DNA of 64,000 nucleotides from DALYLB01 sp964468345 (GTDB taxonomy: Bacteria > Acidobacteriota > Blastocatellia > RBC074). Below the pieces are notes generated by a model, which ran no database searches, was not told the origin of the DNA, and saw nothing but the letters and a program-made list of their open reading frames with translations. The stretch spans positions 1 through 64,000 of the forward strand of contig CAYXVZ010000014.1 of the NCBI GenBank assembly GCA_964468345.1, written 5' to 3'. Made by a program: the position numbers and the translations under genes. Below are positions 8,464 through 16,513 of this stretch, in pieces (positions within the stretch are counted from its first letter, which is position 1; each line of letters begins with the position of its first letter).

Positions 8464-9771
8464 TCACCCGAAGCAATACAACTTGCCGTTCTGATCGCCG
8501 ACGACGATGCGGCCCGCGGCCACGGCGGGCGAAGCGGAGACGGCGCCGCCCGCGTTGAATTCCCAGAGTTTGGTTCCCTTCATCACATCCAGCGCGTAAA
8601 AGCGGCCGTCGTTGGAGCCCACAAAGACGCGGTTGCCGATGATGGCCGGTGAAGACTCCACACGGGCGTTGGTGCGAAAGGTCCAGAAGGCCTTGCCCGT
8701 CACGGCGTTCAGGCAATGGATCATTTTGTCACGCCCGCCCAGAATCACGCGGCCATTCAAAAAGGCCGCCGAGGAATAAAACGGAAACTGCCGCTGCGGG
8801 TGCGTGTAGCGCCAAGCCATTCGTTTGGTCTTCAGGTTCAGGCTGACGACTTCGTTGTTGAAATTCCCGAAATAGGCCATCCCGTTCACCATCGTCGGCG
8901 AGGCGCCGGTATAGCCGCCCGCCGGCATCTTGAGGACTTCGCGGCCGTCGGCGACGCGGATGCCGCGGAAGATCTCGTCGCAGCCCGCGATATAGGCGAT
9001 GCCGTCGACGACGGCGGGCGTGCAATGCACATAGTTATCCGTCTTCACAGTCCACAGCGTTTTGCCGTCGCGCATGTTGAAACAATAAAGCGTGCCGTCG
9101 TACGAACCGATCAACACGCGATCGCCGACGATCACGGGCGAAGACTTGATCTCCGCGCCGGTCTTATAACTCCACACGCCTTTGCCGTTCGACGCGTTCA
9201 CCGCATGAAAGACGCCCTGCAGATCGCCGACAAACACCATCCCGCCGCCGACCGCCGGCGAAGACTCGCCCACGGCTTCCGTCGTCTTGTAGCGCCACTT
9301 GGCCTGGCCCGATTGCAGGTCCACGGCGACCAGTTCGCCCTTGCCCGTTCCGACATACACCGTGCCGTCGGCAATGGCCGCGGACGATTCGATGATGTCG
9401 CCCGCATCGAAGGTCCACAAAAGTTTCAGATTGTCCGGCACCGTCGCGGGCGACACGCCCGTCAGATTGTAGCCGCCGCGAAACTGCGGCCAGGCGTCGG
9501 AGGACTGCGCGTACACAGCGGCGACAAGCAGTAGGCAGGAGGCAGCGGCAGGCGGCAGGCGGCGGAACCATGCCAGCCCGTCACTCACAGCCTGTGGAAT
9601 CGTGCGCGGGATTGCATCCGACGAAAAATGACTCGGCTGTCGAAGAGCCACAGCCCGTGAAACGGGCGACAGAATGTAGCCCAGGGTGAAGCGCAGCGGA
9701 ACCCTGGGTCGCCATTGCATAAGATTCGCAAGCCCGCGAAGCGGGCGGCAGAGAATGATCCAGTTTCTCAT
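8464..9771 (-). CDS. Secreted PQQ-like (BamB-type) beta-propeller protein 1
   Basis: A seven- or eight-bladed propeller built from units such as SSPAIIGNRVFVGSNDGRFYALD, each with a GT/GKLLW-type turn, ending in a final blade closing on LYCFG. The ATG at 9771 overlaps the alcohol dehydrogenase stop as ATGA. The first ~61 codons after it are encoded by repetitive DNA (element Q), then a signal-peptide-like stretch (LPPAAASCLLLVAAVYAQS) is encoded by a C-family repeat. A GTG at 9588 would start just before that stretch and is a plausible alternative start. Probably periplasmic or surface-exposed. The fold does not by itself prove PQQ binding, and no cytochrome motif is present. Confidence 0.78.
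   Translation of the reverse strand: MRNWIILCRPLRGLANLMQWRPRVPLRFTLGYILSPVSRAVALRQPSHFSSDAIPRTIPQAVSDGLAWFRRLPPAAASCLLLVAAVYAQSSDAWPQFRGGYNLTGVSPATVPDNLKLLWTFDAGDIIESSAAIADGTVYVGTGKGELVAVDLQSGQAKWRYKTTEAVGESSPAVGGGMVFVGDLQGVFHAVNASNGKGVWSYKTGAEIKSSPVIVGDRVLIGSYDGTLYCFNMRDGKTLWTVKTDNYVHCTPAVVDGIAYIAGCDEIFRGIRVADGREVLKMPAGGYTGASPTMVNGMAYFGNFNNEVVSLNLKTKRMAWRYTHPQRQFPFYSSAAFLNGRVILGGRDKMIHCLNAVTGKAFWTFRTNARVESSPAIIGNRVFVGSNDGRFYALDVMKGTKLWEFNAGGAVSASPAVAAGRIVVGDQNGKLYCFG
9528..9574. repeat. C-family single arm inside a signal-peptide coding region
   Basis: GTAGGCAGGAGGCAGCGGCAG-type sequence, the same word series as the C hairpins at 55140-55256 and 60532-60648. On the minus strand it encodes the hydrophobic PPAAASCLL of propeller protein 1. 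Confidence 0.75.
9590..9765. repeat. Q element: cluster of short hairpins within the 5' end of propeller gene 1
   Basis: Contains AGCCCGTGAAACGGGCT-like and AGCCCGCGAAGCGGGC hairpins and a CCCAGGG...CCCTGGG stem around GAAGCGCAGCGG. The sequence resembles dispersed intergenic repeats rather than protein-coding DNA, yet stays open in the propeller frame. Confidence 0.6.
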
Positions 9772-10916
9772 AGTGCGTTTGTATACACCTCCATTGCTCC
9801 TTCTTCGCTCCAATCCCGGGGATTGAAGCCGCCTGTCCATTGCTGCGCCGCTTCGGCGGCGAGTTTGGGCAGGTCATGTTTCGAAATGTCCAGCATCGAC
9901 AGGCTCGCGGGCAGGCCGCCCGTGCGGGCGAGTTGCGCGAGCCGCGCGGCCAGAGACGCCGCGGCCGGTTTGCCGTTCGCCAGGCCTGCGACCTGCGACA
10001 GGCATTCATACAGGTCATTGACCACCGGCGCATTCCATTGCACGACGTGCGGCAACATCACCGAAATCGCGACGCCGTGGGCCGTGCCGTAATTTTTCGT
10101 CAGCGGATTCGCGCAGGCATGCGTCGCGCCGAGCATGGAATTCTCGATCGCAAGGCCGGCGTAAAACGCGCCGAGCAGCATCCGGCCCCGCGCTTCGAGG
10201 TTCTGCGGCTCGGCCAGCACCCGCTCGTAATTCGATTCGAGCAGCCCCCACGCTTCGCGCGCGAACAGTTGGGCCGTCGGATTCCGCTTTTTCGTCACGA
10301 AACTTTCCACCGCATGCGAAATCGCATCGTAGCCCGAGGTCGCCGTCAACGCCGCCGGCATGCTCACCGTCAGCCGCGGATCGAGGATCGCGACTTTGAA
10401 GGCCGCCTTCGGATCGCCGCAGGCCATCTTCACATGCGTCTCCGCATCGGAAATCAGGGCATAACTCTGCGCATCGCTGCCCGTGCCGGCCGTCGTCGGG
10501 ACGCAGATCATCGGCAGCAACGGCTTCGTTGCCTTGCCGTGCCCCCAGTAATCGCGCATCGAACCGCCGTTCGTCAGCACGAAATTGATGCCCTTCGCGC
10601 AATCCATCGAACTGCCGCCGCCCAGGGCGAGGATCGAATCGATTCCGCTCTCGGCCGCGACCAGACGGCCCGCCTCGACCATCCGCGTATCGGGGTTTTC
10701 GGCGAATTCATGAAAAGGGACGACTTCTCTTCCCGCTGCCTGCAAATGCCCGATCGCTTCGGCCACATAGCCGCAATCGATCATCCCGCGATCAGCCACG
10801 AGCAACACGCGGCGAAACCCGCGGTCGCGCGCAATCTCGCCCAACCGCGCAAAACTTCCGACCCCAAAGATCACGCGCGTATGCGCTTCGAATTCAAAAG
10901 ACTGCATAACCACCAT
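9768..10916 (-). CDS. Iron-containing (type III) alcohol dehydrogenase
   Basis: 382 residues, normal family length, cytoplasmic. Marks: dinucleotide-binding LALGGGSSMDCAKGIN, the PTTAGTGSDAQSYALI segment, and metal ligands expected from DAISHAVE, GATHACANPLT and NYGTAHG. These enzymes oxidise or reduce simple alcohols or aldehydes with NAD(P) and Fe2+ (sometimes Zn2+). The stop codon overlaps the ATG of propeller gene 1 (ATGA), so the two are probably cotranslated. The start at 10916 abuts the L1 palindrome by one base, and no clear ribosome site is left upstream. Confidence 0.9.
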   Translation of the reverse strand: MVVMQSFEFEAHTRVIFGVGSFARLGEIARDRGFRRVLLVADRGMIDCGYVAEAIGHLQAAGREVVPFHEFAENPDTRMVEAGRLVAAESGIDSILALGGGSSMDCAKGINFVLTNGGSMRDYWGHGKATKPLLPMICVPTTAGTGSDAQSYALISDAETHVKMACGDPKAAFKVAILDPRLTVSMPAALTATSGYDAISHAVESFVTKKRNPTAQLFAREAWGLLESNYERVLAEPQNLEARGRMLLGAFYAGLAIENSMLGATHACANPLTKNYGTAHGVAISVMLPHVVQWNAPVVNDLYECLSQVAGLANGKPAAASLAARLAQLARTGGLPASLSMLDISKHDLPKLAAEAAQQWTGGFNPRDWSEEGAMEVYTNAL

Positions 10917-10917
10917 A

Positions 10918-11053
10918 TGGAGTGCGGCGACCCGGCGCCGCTTTGGTAGTCCCTCGGCTCATTTGCGATTGAAAGAAGAGAACTCACTCTACGATCCTCC
11001 ATCCCGCTCCTTGCAATGGGACTACCAAAGCGGCGAGAGCTCGCCGCACTCCA
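10918..11053. repeat. Palindromic element L1 (GGAGTGCGGCG...CCGCTTTGGTAGTCCC)
   Basis: 36-nt arms at 10918-10953 and 11018-11053 pair except for four central bases. The 64-nt loop is unlike that of L2 at 63647-63811, although the arm core is the same. It begins one base upstream of the alcohol dehydrogenase start codon. Confidence 0.85.
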
Positions 11054-11118
11054 GGTAAAAGAAACGGGATAACATTCGAATGAATGCCATCCCGTTTGCG
11101 CTCGAAAATCGGTTGCAC

Positions 11119-12606
11119 TTATTGCGTCGCCTTGCTGGCCTTGGGGGCTTCGCCGCCCGCGCCGTTGGCGATCGAGTAGATCTGATTGCGATTCATGATG
11201 ATCAACGCGCCGTTCGCGGGGACGGGGCTGGAATAGACCGAACTGCCCATATTGATTTCGGCAATCAGTTTTTTCTCGCGGCCCGCCTGCATAATGACGA
11301 TATCGCCGTCTTCATCGCCCAGATAAACCTTGCCGTCGACCACCAGCGGCGAGCCCCAGATCGCGGCGAACATATCGTGCTGCCAGACCTCCTGGCCGGT
11401 CTTGGCATCGATCACGTGCAGGAAGCCGCTGAAATCCGGATAGTACAACAGCCCATCGGCCAGGGCCGGCGTCGAGATCGACCGGCGAATCTTGTCGAAG
11501 TGCCAGACCAGGCCCGTCTTGGTGATATCGCCGCGCTTGGTGGGATCGATGCAATAGGCATGGCCGACGCCTTCGCCGTGCTCCGGATCCTGGCCGTTGG
11601 CGATATAGACCTTATTGTCATAGATCACCGCCGTCGCGATGATTTCGTTGCGGGTCTTCGGCCAGACGGAATCCTTCGGATTCGTATCGAACTCCCAGAG
11701 TTTCTTGCCGGTCAGGGCTTCATAGCCGCGAACCCAGCCGTCGCCTTCGCCGATGACCACCTGCAGCACATCTCCGATCTTGCCCACCGCGGGCGACGAC
11801 CACTGGCCGTGCAGAATCTTCTCGCCGACGTTGTTCACCTCCCACACCAGCTTGCCGTCTTTCTTATTGATCGCGATCATCGACGGCGCCTTGGGCGAAG
11901 GAATATTCACGTGGCTTTCATCCTGCCCGTTCGAGGTGCTGACGAAGATCAGATCGCCATAGATAACGGGCGAACTGTTGGCCAGATTGTGCGGATGCGC
12001 GCCGACCTCTTCGATCATGTCGAACTTCCACACAATGTCGCCGTCGAATTTGCCGGTGAACTTTTCGTCCTTGACCGGCCCGTCATTCTCGCCGTCGCGG
12101 TGGCCTTCGGTGTCGGCGCAGATCAGTTCGGCGCGGTTCGACACATAATACAGGCGGTCGCCCTCGACCGCGGGCGAAGAGGCCACGCCCTGGAACGGCC
12201 AGTCATTGACGCGGCCCGCCGAAAGCTTCTCGTGTGTGATCTGCCAGAGAAAATCCCCGGTCTTTTCATCGAAGCACATTACGACGCCGCGATCGTTCGG
12301 CTGTTTCGGATCGCGCAGGCCTTCATTGTTCGTGCCCACGAACACCTTACCGCCCGATACCGTCGGATTGCCATAGCTCTGCGATCCGATCGACGCCACC
12401 CATTTGACGTTCGTCTTCTTCTCGACGTTCCAGGTCGTGGGCAGCCCCTTCATGTTCGATACCATATTGCGGTCCGGCGTCCCGCCCCACATGGGCCAGT
12501 CCCCCGTTCCTGCATCGGAAGCGCTTGCGCCCCAACGCATACCGGCGGCCAGCGCCAGCGCCAATCCGCACCCTAAAAGAACTGCTCTCGGCGTTCGAAT
12601 CTTCAT
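11119..12606 (-). CDS. Secreted PQQ-like beta-propeller protein 2
   Basis: 495 residues from the ATG at 12606 (GAGG site four bases upstream). Signal peptide about residues 1-30 (AVLLGCGLALALAAG). The mature protein starts with DWPMWGGTPDRN, the first-blade motif shared by the propellers here. Later blades show VFVGTNNEG, LYYVSNRAELICAD and VYLGDEDGDIVIM. It is larger than the plus-strand paralogues because of inserts such as DPEHGEGVGHAYCIDPTKRG. Extracytoplasmic; a redox or scaffold role is possible but unproven. Propeller gene 3 lies upstream on the same strand with element C1 between. Confidence 0.85.
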   Translation of the reverse strand: MKIRTPRAVLLGCGLALALAAGMRWGASASDAGTGDWPMWGGTPDRNMVSNMKGLPTTWNVEKKTNVKWVASIGSQSYGNPTVSGGKVFVGTNNEGLRDPKQPNDRGVVMCFDEKTGDFLWQITHEKLSAGRVNDWPFQGVASSPAVEGDRLYYVSNRAELICADTEGHRDGENDGPVKDEKFTGKFDGDIVWKFDMIEEVGAHPHNLANSSPVIYGDLIFVSTSNGQDESHVNIPSPKAPSMIAINKKDGKLVWEVNNVGEKILHGQWSSPAVGKIGDVLQVVIGEGDGWVRGYEALTGKKLWEFDTNPKDSVWPKTRNEIIATAVIYDNKVYIANGQDPEHGEGVGHAYCIDPTKRGDITKTGLVWHFDKIRRSISTPALADGLLYYPDFSGFLHVIDAKTGQEVWQHDMFAAIWGSPLVVDGKVYLGDEDGDIVIMQAGREKKLIAEINMGSSVYSSPVPANGALIIMNRNQIYSIANGAGGEAPKASKATQ

Positions 12607-12643
12607 AGAACCTCGTAATTGGTAAGCTATCCCTGTTTCAAAA

Positions 12644-12720
12644 GGAGGCAGGAAGCAGCGGCAGTCGGCAGTCATCCATTCAAAATTTTTCACTGCCTCC
12701 TGCTGCTGCCTCCTGCCTAC
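12644..12720. repeat. Palindromic element C1 (GGCAGGAGGCAGCGGCAGTC family)
   Basis: Imperfect arms at about 12644-12672 and 12692-12720, built from GGCAG-type hexamer words, in the spacer between propeller genes 2 and 3. Confidence 0.75.
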
Positions 12721-12723
12721 TCC

Positions 12724-15006
12724 CTATTTATTGGGAGTAACTTTTATATTATCAAAAAAGAGTTCGTTTGCATTGTCGGCGAAGATGCCGGCGCTGCCCA
12801 GGCGATTGCCGATGGGGTCGGTCCATTCGATCATCCATTCGGCGGGTTCGGGATCGGAGGCCAGCCAGGCCTTGCCGCGCGCGCGCGTCTTGCCGTCCGG
12901 CAGGTTTTCGACCTGCAGTTTCAGCCGGTACCAGGTGTTGGCTTTCCAGGCGAAGTCCTTGCGAAAGCTTCGCTTGGGTTCGATCTGCCACGAGCGCAGT
13001 TCGATCTTCTGGTTGTTGCCGAACAGCACCAGTTCATAGCGCTGCGCGACAACGCCGGCATCTCCCATCTGGCGGCGCTTTTCGACGGCGCTGACATCAG
13101 CCTGGACCGTGTAATTCGCGTCTTCCACCGCGCCGAAGGGCGAGCGGGTGCGCTTGAAGATTCCCATATCGGATTTCTTCACGAGGAACTTGTTGCCCTC
13201 GACTTCGCGCACGATGTATTTGCCGTCCGTGTTGAGCCATGTGCCCGGCGCTTTATCGACCGGGATCGAAGAAAAGTCTTCGGAATAGGGCATCGGCGGA
13301 ATGACGCGGATGCGCGCCGCGCCGGTGACATTGCCGACCGCGGCCTTGAGCATGCCCGAATGCGCGCCGCCATCGGCCGCCGCGGTGAATTGATTGGCCG
13401 CGGCCGTTCCCTTCAGACCGGCCAGCGACCACGTTGCATTGGTCTCTTCGCGAATGAAGCGGCCCTGTTCATCGAACAGGCGCACGCGGAATTTCGCGCT
13501 CGCGCCGGGTTTGATCACCAGATCGGCCGGAATCACCTGGACATGGGCGACGGTCGCGCCCGTCGGGGCGTTATCGGGCTTTTCCACAACCGGCGGCAGC
13601 GCGGGCGATTTCTTCTTGCCGATCGCATAGACGTGTTTGGTCGAAACCAGATAGATGCGGCCGCGCGAAACGGCCGCGCCCGCAATGATCTGTTCGTTCG
13701 CCGCGATCGCCTCGTCGCCGGCTTCCGTCTTCAGGTCTTCTTTCGTGATCGGTTCGAGTTCATCCGAATCGAGCACCTGGCAACTGGTCAGGCCGGGCTT
13801 GAGAATGAAAAACTTTCCGTTTTCGGTGCCGACATAAAGCTTGCCGTCGGCCAGGACGGGGGAAGCTTTTTGAATCGTCCCCAGATTCTGCTCCCAGACT
13901 TTCTTGCCGTCTTCGCGATTGAAAGCGAACAGGTTCGCGCCCGCGTCCACAAAATAGATCAGCTTGCCGTCGATCACGGGCGAGGCCGGGCCGAGCTGAA
14001 AATTGGTGATCGCATATTTGATTTTATCCGCGTTCGAGGTCTTGTTGATCGTCCCCTTGGCCGTAATGTCGAGCGCGGCCAGGTGGCCCATTTCGCTGAT
14101 ATCGATGTTCTCTTCCTGGTGCGTGACATAGGCGATGCCGTCCTTGACGACGACGCCGGGGTTCACGCCGCGCTTGCTCATCACATAGCCCCAGACCGGT
14201 TCGCCCGTCGCGACCTTCATCGCATTGACCGCGCCGTCGCCGCCGCCCGCAATCAGCAGGCGCGTGCCGTTCACCGTCGCGACCACCGGCGTCGAATACG
14301 TCGTGTCATAGGGGCGGCCGCCGGGCGTGCTGATCCAGATGCATTCGCCGTTCGCCTTATTGAAAGCGTAATAGCGATGGCGGCGCGCCGCGATATCGCC
14401 GAATCCGTCCGTCACCGTGCTGACGATCACCATCTCGCCCTCGATGATCGGCGAAACGGTGCGTCCGCCGTGCGTCGTCCATGCGCCGTATTCATCGGTC
14501 AGCGAGCGATGCCAGAGCAGCTTGCCGTCGAACGACAGCGCGACCAGTTCATTGCACGCCCCGAAGGCATAGACATTTCCGGTCGTCGGATCGCCCACCG
14601 GCGAAGACCAGGCCACGCGGCGCGGCGGCACGTCGCTCGAATAGACGTTGAATCGGTATTCCCAGACTTTCTTGCCCGTCTCGGCGTCGAGCGCCATCAC
14701 GCGCTCCTGCAGGGTTTCGCCTTCGCCCGCGCTGTTGAACAAAAAGACCCGACCGTTCATCACGATCGGGGCCGAGCGCCCGCCATAGGGCGCTTTCCAG
14801 AGCAGGTTCTCGCCCGTCTTGGGGTCCCATTTTTCGGGCAATCCCTTTTCCTGCGAAACGCCGTCCCGATCGGGACCGCGCCAGTCGGCCCAATCGCTGC
14901 CGGATTTCGCGCGCGCGGGGCTTTGCGCCTCCACGCCGGAATCGTTCACGAACAGAATCCCTGCCGCGAACAGCAACAATGCGAACGAAGATGCAATGAT
15001 TTTCAT
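12724..15006 (-). CDS. Secreted PQQ-like beta-propeller fused to a C-terminal concanavalin-like domain (propeller protein 3)
   Basis: 760 residues from the ATG at 15006. Signal peptide about 1-25 (SSFALLLFAAGILFV). Residues ~35-485 form the propeller (opening DWADWRGPDRDGVSQEKGLP, closing KHVYAIGKK). A ~100-residue Ig-like linker follows (VIPADLVIKPGASAKFRVRLFD), with AARIRVIPPMPYSEDF leading into a C-terminal jelly-roll of about 180 residues (VAQRYELVLFG, WYRLKLQVENLPDGKTRARG, ending ELFFDNIKV). That last module resembles LamG/concanavalin-like or DUF1080-type domains that bind or cut glycans. The fusion suggests a surface protein bringing the propeller to a polysaccharide; this is inference. 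A 797-residue antisense frame across it is a GC artefact. Confidence 0.83.
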   Translation of the reverse strand: MKIIASSFALLLFAAGILFVNDSGVEAQSPARAKSGSDWADWRGPDRDGVSQEKGLPEKWDPKTGENLLWKAPYGGRSAPIVMNGRVFLFNSAGEGETLQERVMALDAETGKKVWEYRFNVYSSDVPPRRVAWSSPVGDPTTGNVYAFGACNELVALSFDGKLLWHRSLTDEYGAWTTHGGRTVSPIIEGEMVIVSTVTDGFGDIAARRHRYYAFNKANGECIWISTPGGRPYDTTYSTPVVATVNGTRLLIAGGGDGAVNAMKVATGEPVWGYVMSKRGVNPGVVVKDGIAYVTHQEENIDISEMGHLAALDITAKGTINKTSNADKIKYAITNFQLGPASPVIDGKLIYFVDAGANLFAFNREDGKKVWEQNLGTIQKASPVLADGKLYVGTENGKFFILKPGLTSCQVLDSDELEPITKEDLKTEAGDEAIAANEQIIAGAAVSRGRIYLVSTKHVYAIGKKKSPALPPVVEKPDNAPTGATVAHVQVIPADLVIKPGASAKFRVRLFDEQGRFIREETNATWSLAGLKGTAAANQFTAAADGGAHSGMLKAAVGNVTGAARIRVIPPMPYSEDFSSIPVDKAPGTWLNTDGKYIVREVEGNKFLVKKSDMGIFKRTRSPFGAVEDANYTVQADVSAVEKRRQMGDAGVVAQRYELVLFGNNQKIELRSWQIEPKRSFRKDFAWKANTWYRLKLQVENLPDGKTRARGKAWLASDPEPAEWMIEWTDPIGNRLGSAGIFADNANELFFDNIKVTPNK

Positions 15007-15121
15007 ACCTGAGCCAGTGTTGGGAAAAATTGACGATTTTCGGTGATGGTTCATCTTCTACAAAGACTCTTCACCCGCAAATCTGGTTGCGAAAGTTTTT
15101 TGGGTGATTTGCCCGAATGTT

Positions 15122-15149
15122 TTTGTGTGGATCGAATGCAAACTATAAT
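15122..15149 (+). promoter_or_regulatory. Candidate promoter for the ankyrin-propeller operon
   Basis: A perfect TATAAT (15144-15149) lies 15-16 nt after a weak TTTGTG -35, in the 293-nt divergent spacer between propeller gene 3 and the ankyrin gene. It implies a ~150-nt leader. The rest of the spacer shows no other feature. Confidence 0.3.
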
Positions 15150-15299
15150 GTCCGGCAATGCACAGTTCAAGCAAGGTTCTGTTGAAACCTTGGCGCGCCG
15201 GGGTACGTTTCAGTCACTGAACGAATCACACCGGCTTACGATCTACGTTTTGAAAGCTATTACAAAGGAATGGAATCAAGATATCCCTTGGAGGGACAG

Positions 15300-16478
15300 A
15301 TGACGAAGCAATGCCTTCTGCTATTGGTCCTTGTCGCCGCCAGCGTCACCGCCTGGGCGCAGACGCCCACCGATGACCTGATTGCCGCATCCAAAAAGGG
15401 CGATTTCGAAGCGGTGAAAGCCGCAATCGCCAAGGGCGCGAACGTGAATGGGCGAACGAATTACGGGGCGACGGCGCTGCATTTCGCCGCGGATCGGGGC
15501 TACCTCGAGATCGTCAAAGCCCTGGTCGAAGCCGGCGCGGACGTGAACGTCAAGGACGAGTTTTATAAAATCACGCCGGTTATGTTTGCCATGCAGCGCA
15601 AACATAAAGAGGTCATCGGGTATTTGCAGGAAGCCGCCAAGGCAAAGCCGGAGGCGCCCAAAGCGGCCGAGGCTCCTGCCGCCGCCCCGACTCCCGCGAA
15701 ACCGGCCGTCAATCCCGAATTGAACGACGCAATCCTGGACGCCGCGAAAAAGGGTGATCTGGCCGCCGTGCAATCCCTGCTGGCAAAGGGCGCGGACGTG
15801 AACGCCAAAACGCGTTACAGCCAGACGCCGCTGATGCTGGCCTCGGACCGGGGGCACCTCGAAATCGCTCGCGCGCTGATCGCCGCCGGCGCGGATCTGA
15901 ATGTCGTCGACACGTTTTACAAAAACTTTACAGCCCTGACGGCCGCCGTGCAGAAAAATCACACGGAGATTGCCAAACTGCTGCTGGAAAAAGGAGCCAA
16001 GGGGAAAGAAAACGCGCTCGTGATGTCCGCGATGGAAGGCAATCGGGACCTGGTGGAATACATCGTCAAAACGGGCGGACTGAACCAGCAGTTGCTGGAC
16101 ACGGCGCTCGCGCGGGCCATCGACGCGGAGCAGAAAGATACGGCGGACGCGTTGCGCAAGGCCGGCGCCAAGGACAAAGAAAAGACCGCGCTCGCGCCCG
16201 AAGTCACGGTCGAAGCGAGCCGGTTGCAGAAATACGCCGGCACCTATCGCCTGGATGAAGCCCGGCAATATACCTTTATCGTAACGAACGGAAAACTCGG
16301 CGGCTGGGACGTGCGGCAATACAGCTTTCCGATGACCGCCATCCAGCCGAATGTGTTCCGCATTCGCGAGAACGACAATTTCACGATCACGTTCAACGAA
16401 GAGAACGGCAAGGTCGGCAGCATCACCGTCAATCAGAACGGGTTCAAACAGAATTACAACCGCGTGGAGGGGAAATGA
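15300..16478 (+). CDS. Secreted ankyrin-repeat protein
   Basis: 392 residues from the ATG at 15300, preceded by a GGAGGGA site; the signal peptide ends at about residue 21 (ASVTAWAQ). Two blocks of ankyrin repeats (GATALHFAADRGYLEIVKALVEAGADVN, then TPLMLASDRGHLEIARALIAAGADLN) are separated by an Ala/Pro-rich linker (residues ~115-140). The final ~90 residues form a separate small beta domain (LQKYAGTYRLDEARQYTFIV...) like those appended to secreted Acidobacteriota proteins. Ankyrins bind other proteins. The start of the next propeller frame lies at this stop, so a partnership with that propeller is plausible. Confidence 0.85.
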   Translation: MTKQCLLLLVLVAASVTAWAQTPTDDLIAASKKGDFEAVKAAIAKGANVNGRTNYGATALHFAADRGYLEIVKALVEAGADVNVKDEFYKITPVMFAMQRKHKEVIGYLQEAAKAKPEAPKAAEAPAAAPTPAKPAVNPELNDAILDAAKKGDLAAVQSLLAKGADVNAKTRYSQTPLMLASDRGHLEIARALIAAGADLNVVDTFYKNFTALTAAVQKNHTEIAKLLLEKGAKGKENALVMSAMEGNRDLVEYIVKTGGLNQQLLDTALARAIDAEQKDTADALRKAGAKDKEKTALAPEVTVEASRLQKYAGTYRLDEARQYTFIVTNGKLGGWDVRQYSFPMTAIQPNVFRIRENDNFTITFNEENGKVGSITVNQNGFKQNYNRVEGK

Positions 16479-16513
16479 GAGCAGCATCGGAGAGCAAAGA
16501 GGAGGCAGCATTG

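Noticed and set aside
12619..15012. 797-codon open frame antisense to propeller 3
   Set aside because: It mirrors the coding strand of a clear propeller protein, is Arg/Ala/Asp/His rich as expected of GC-rich antisense frames, and has no recognisable domain.
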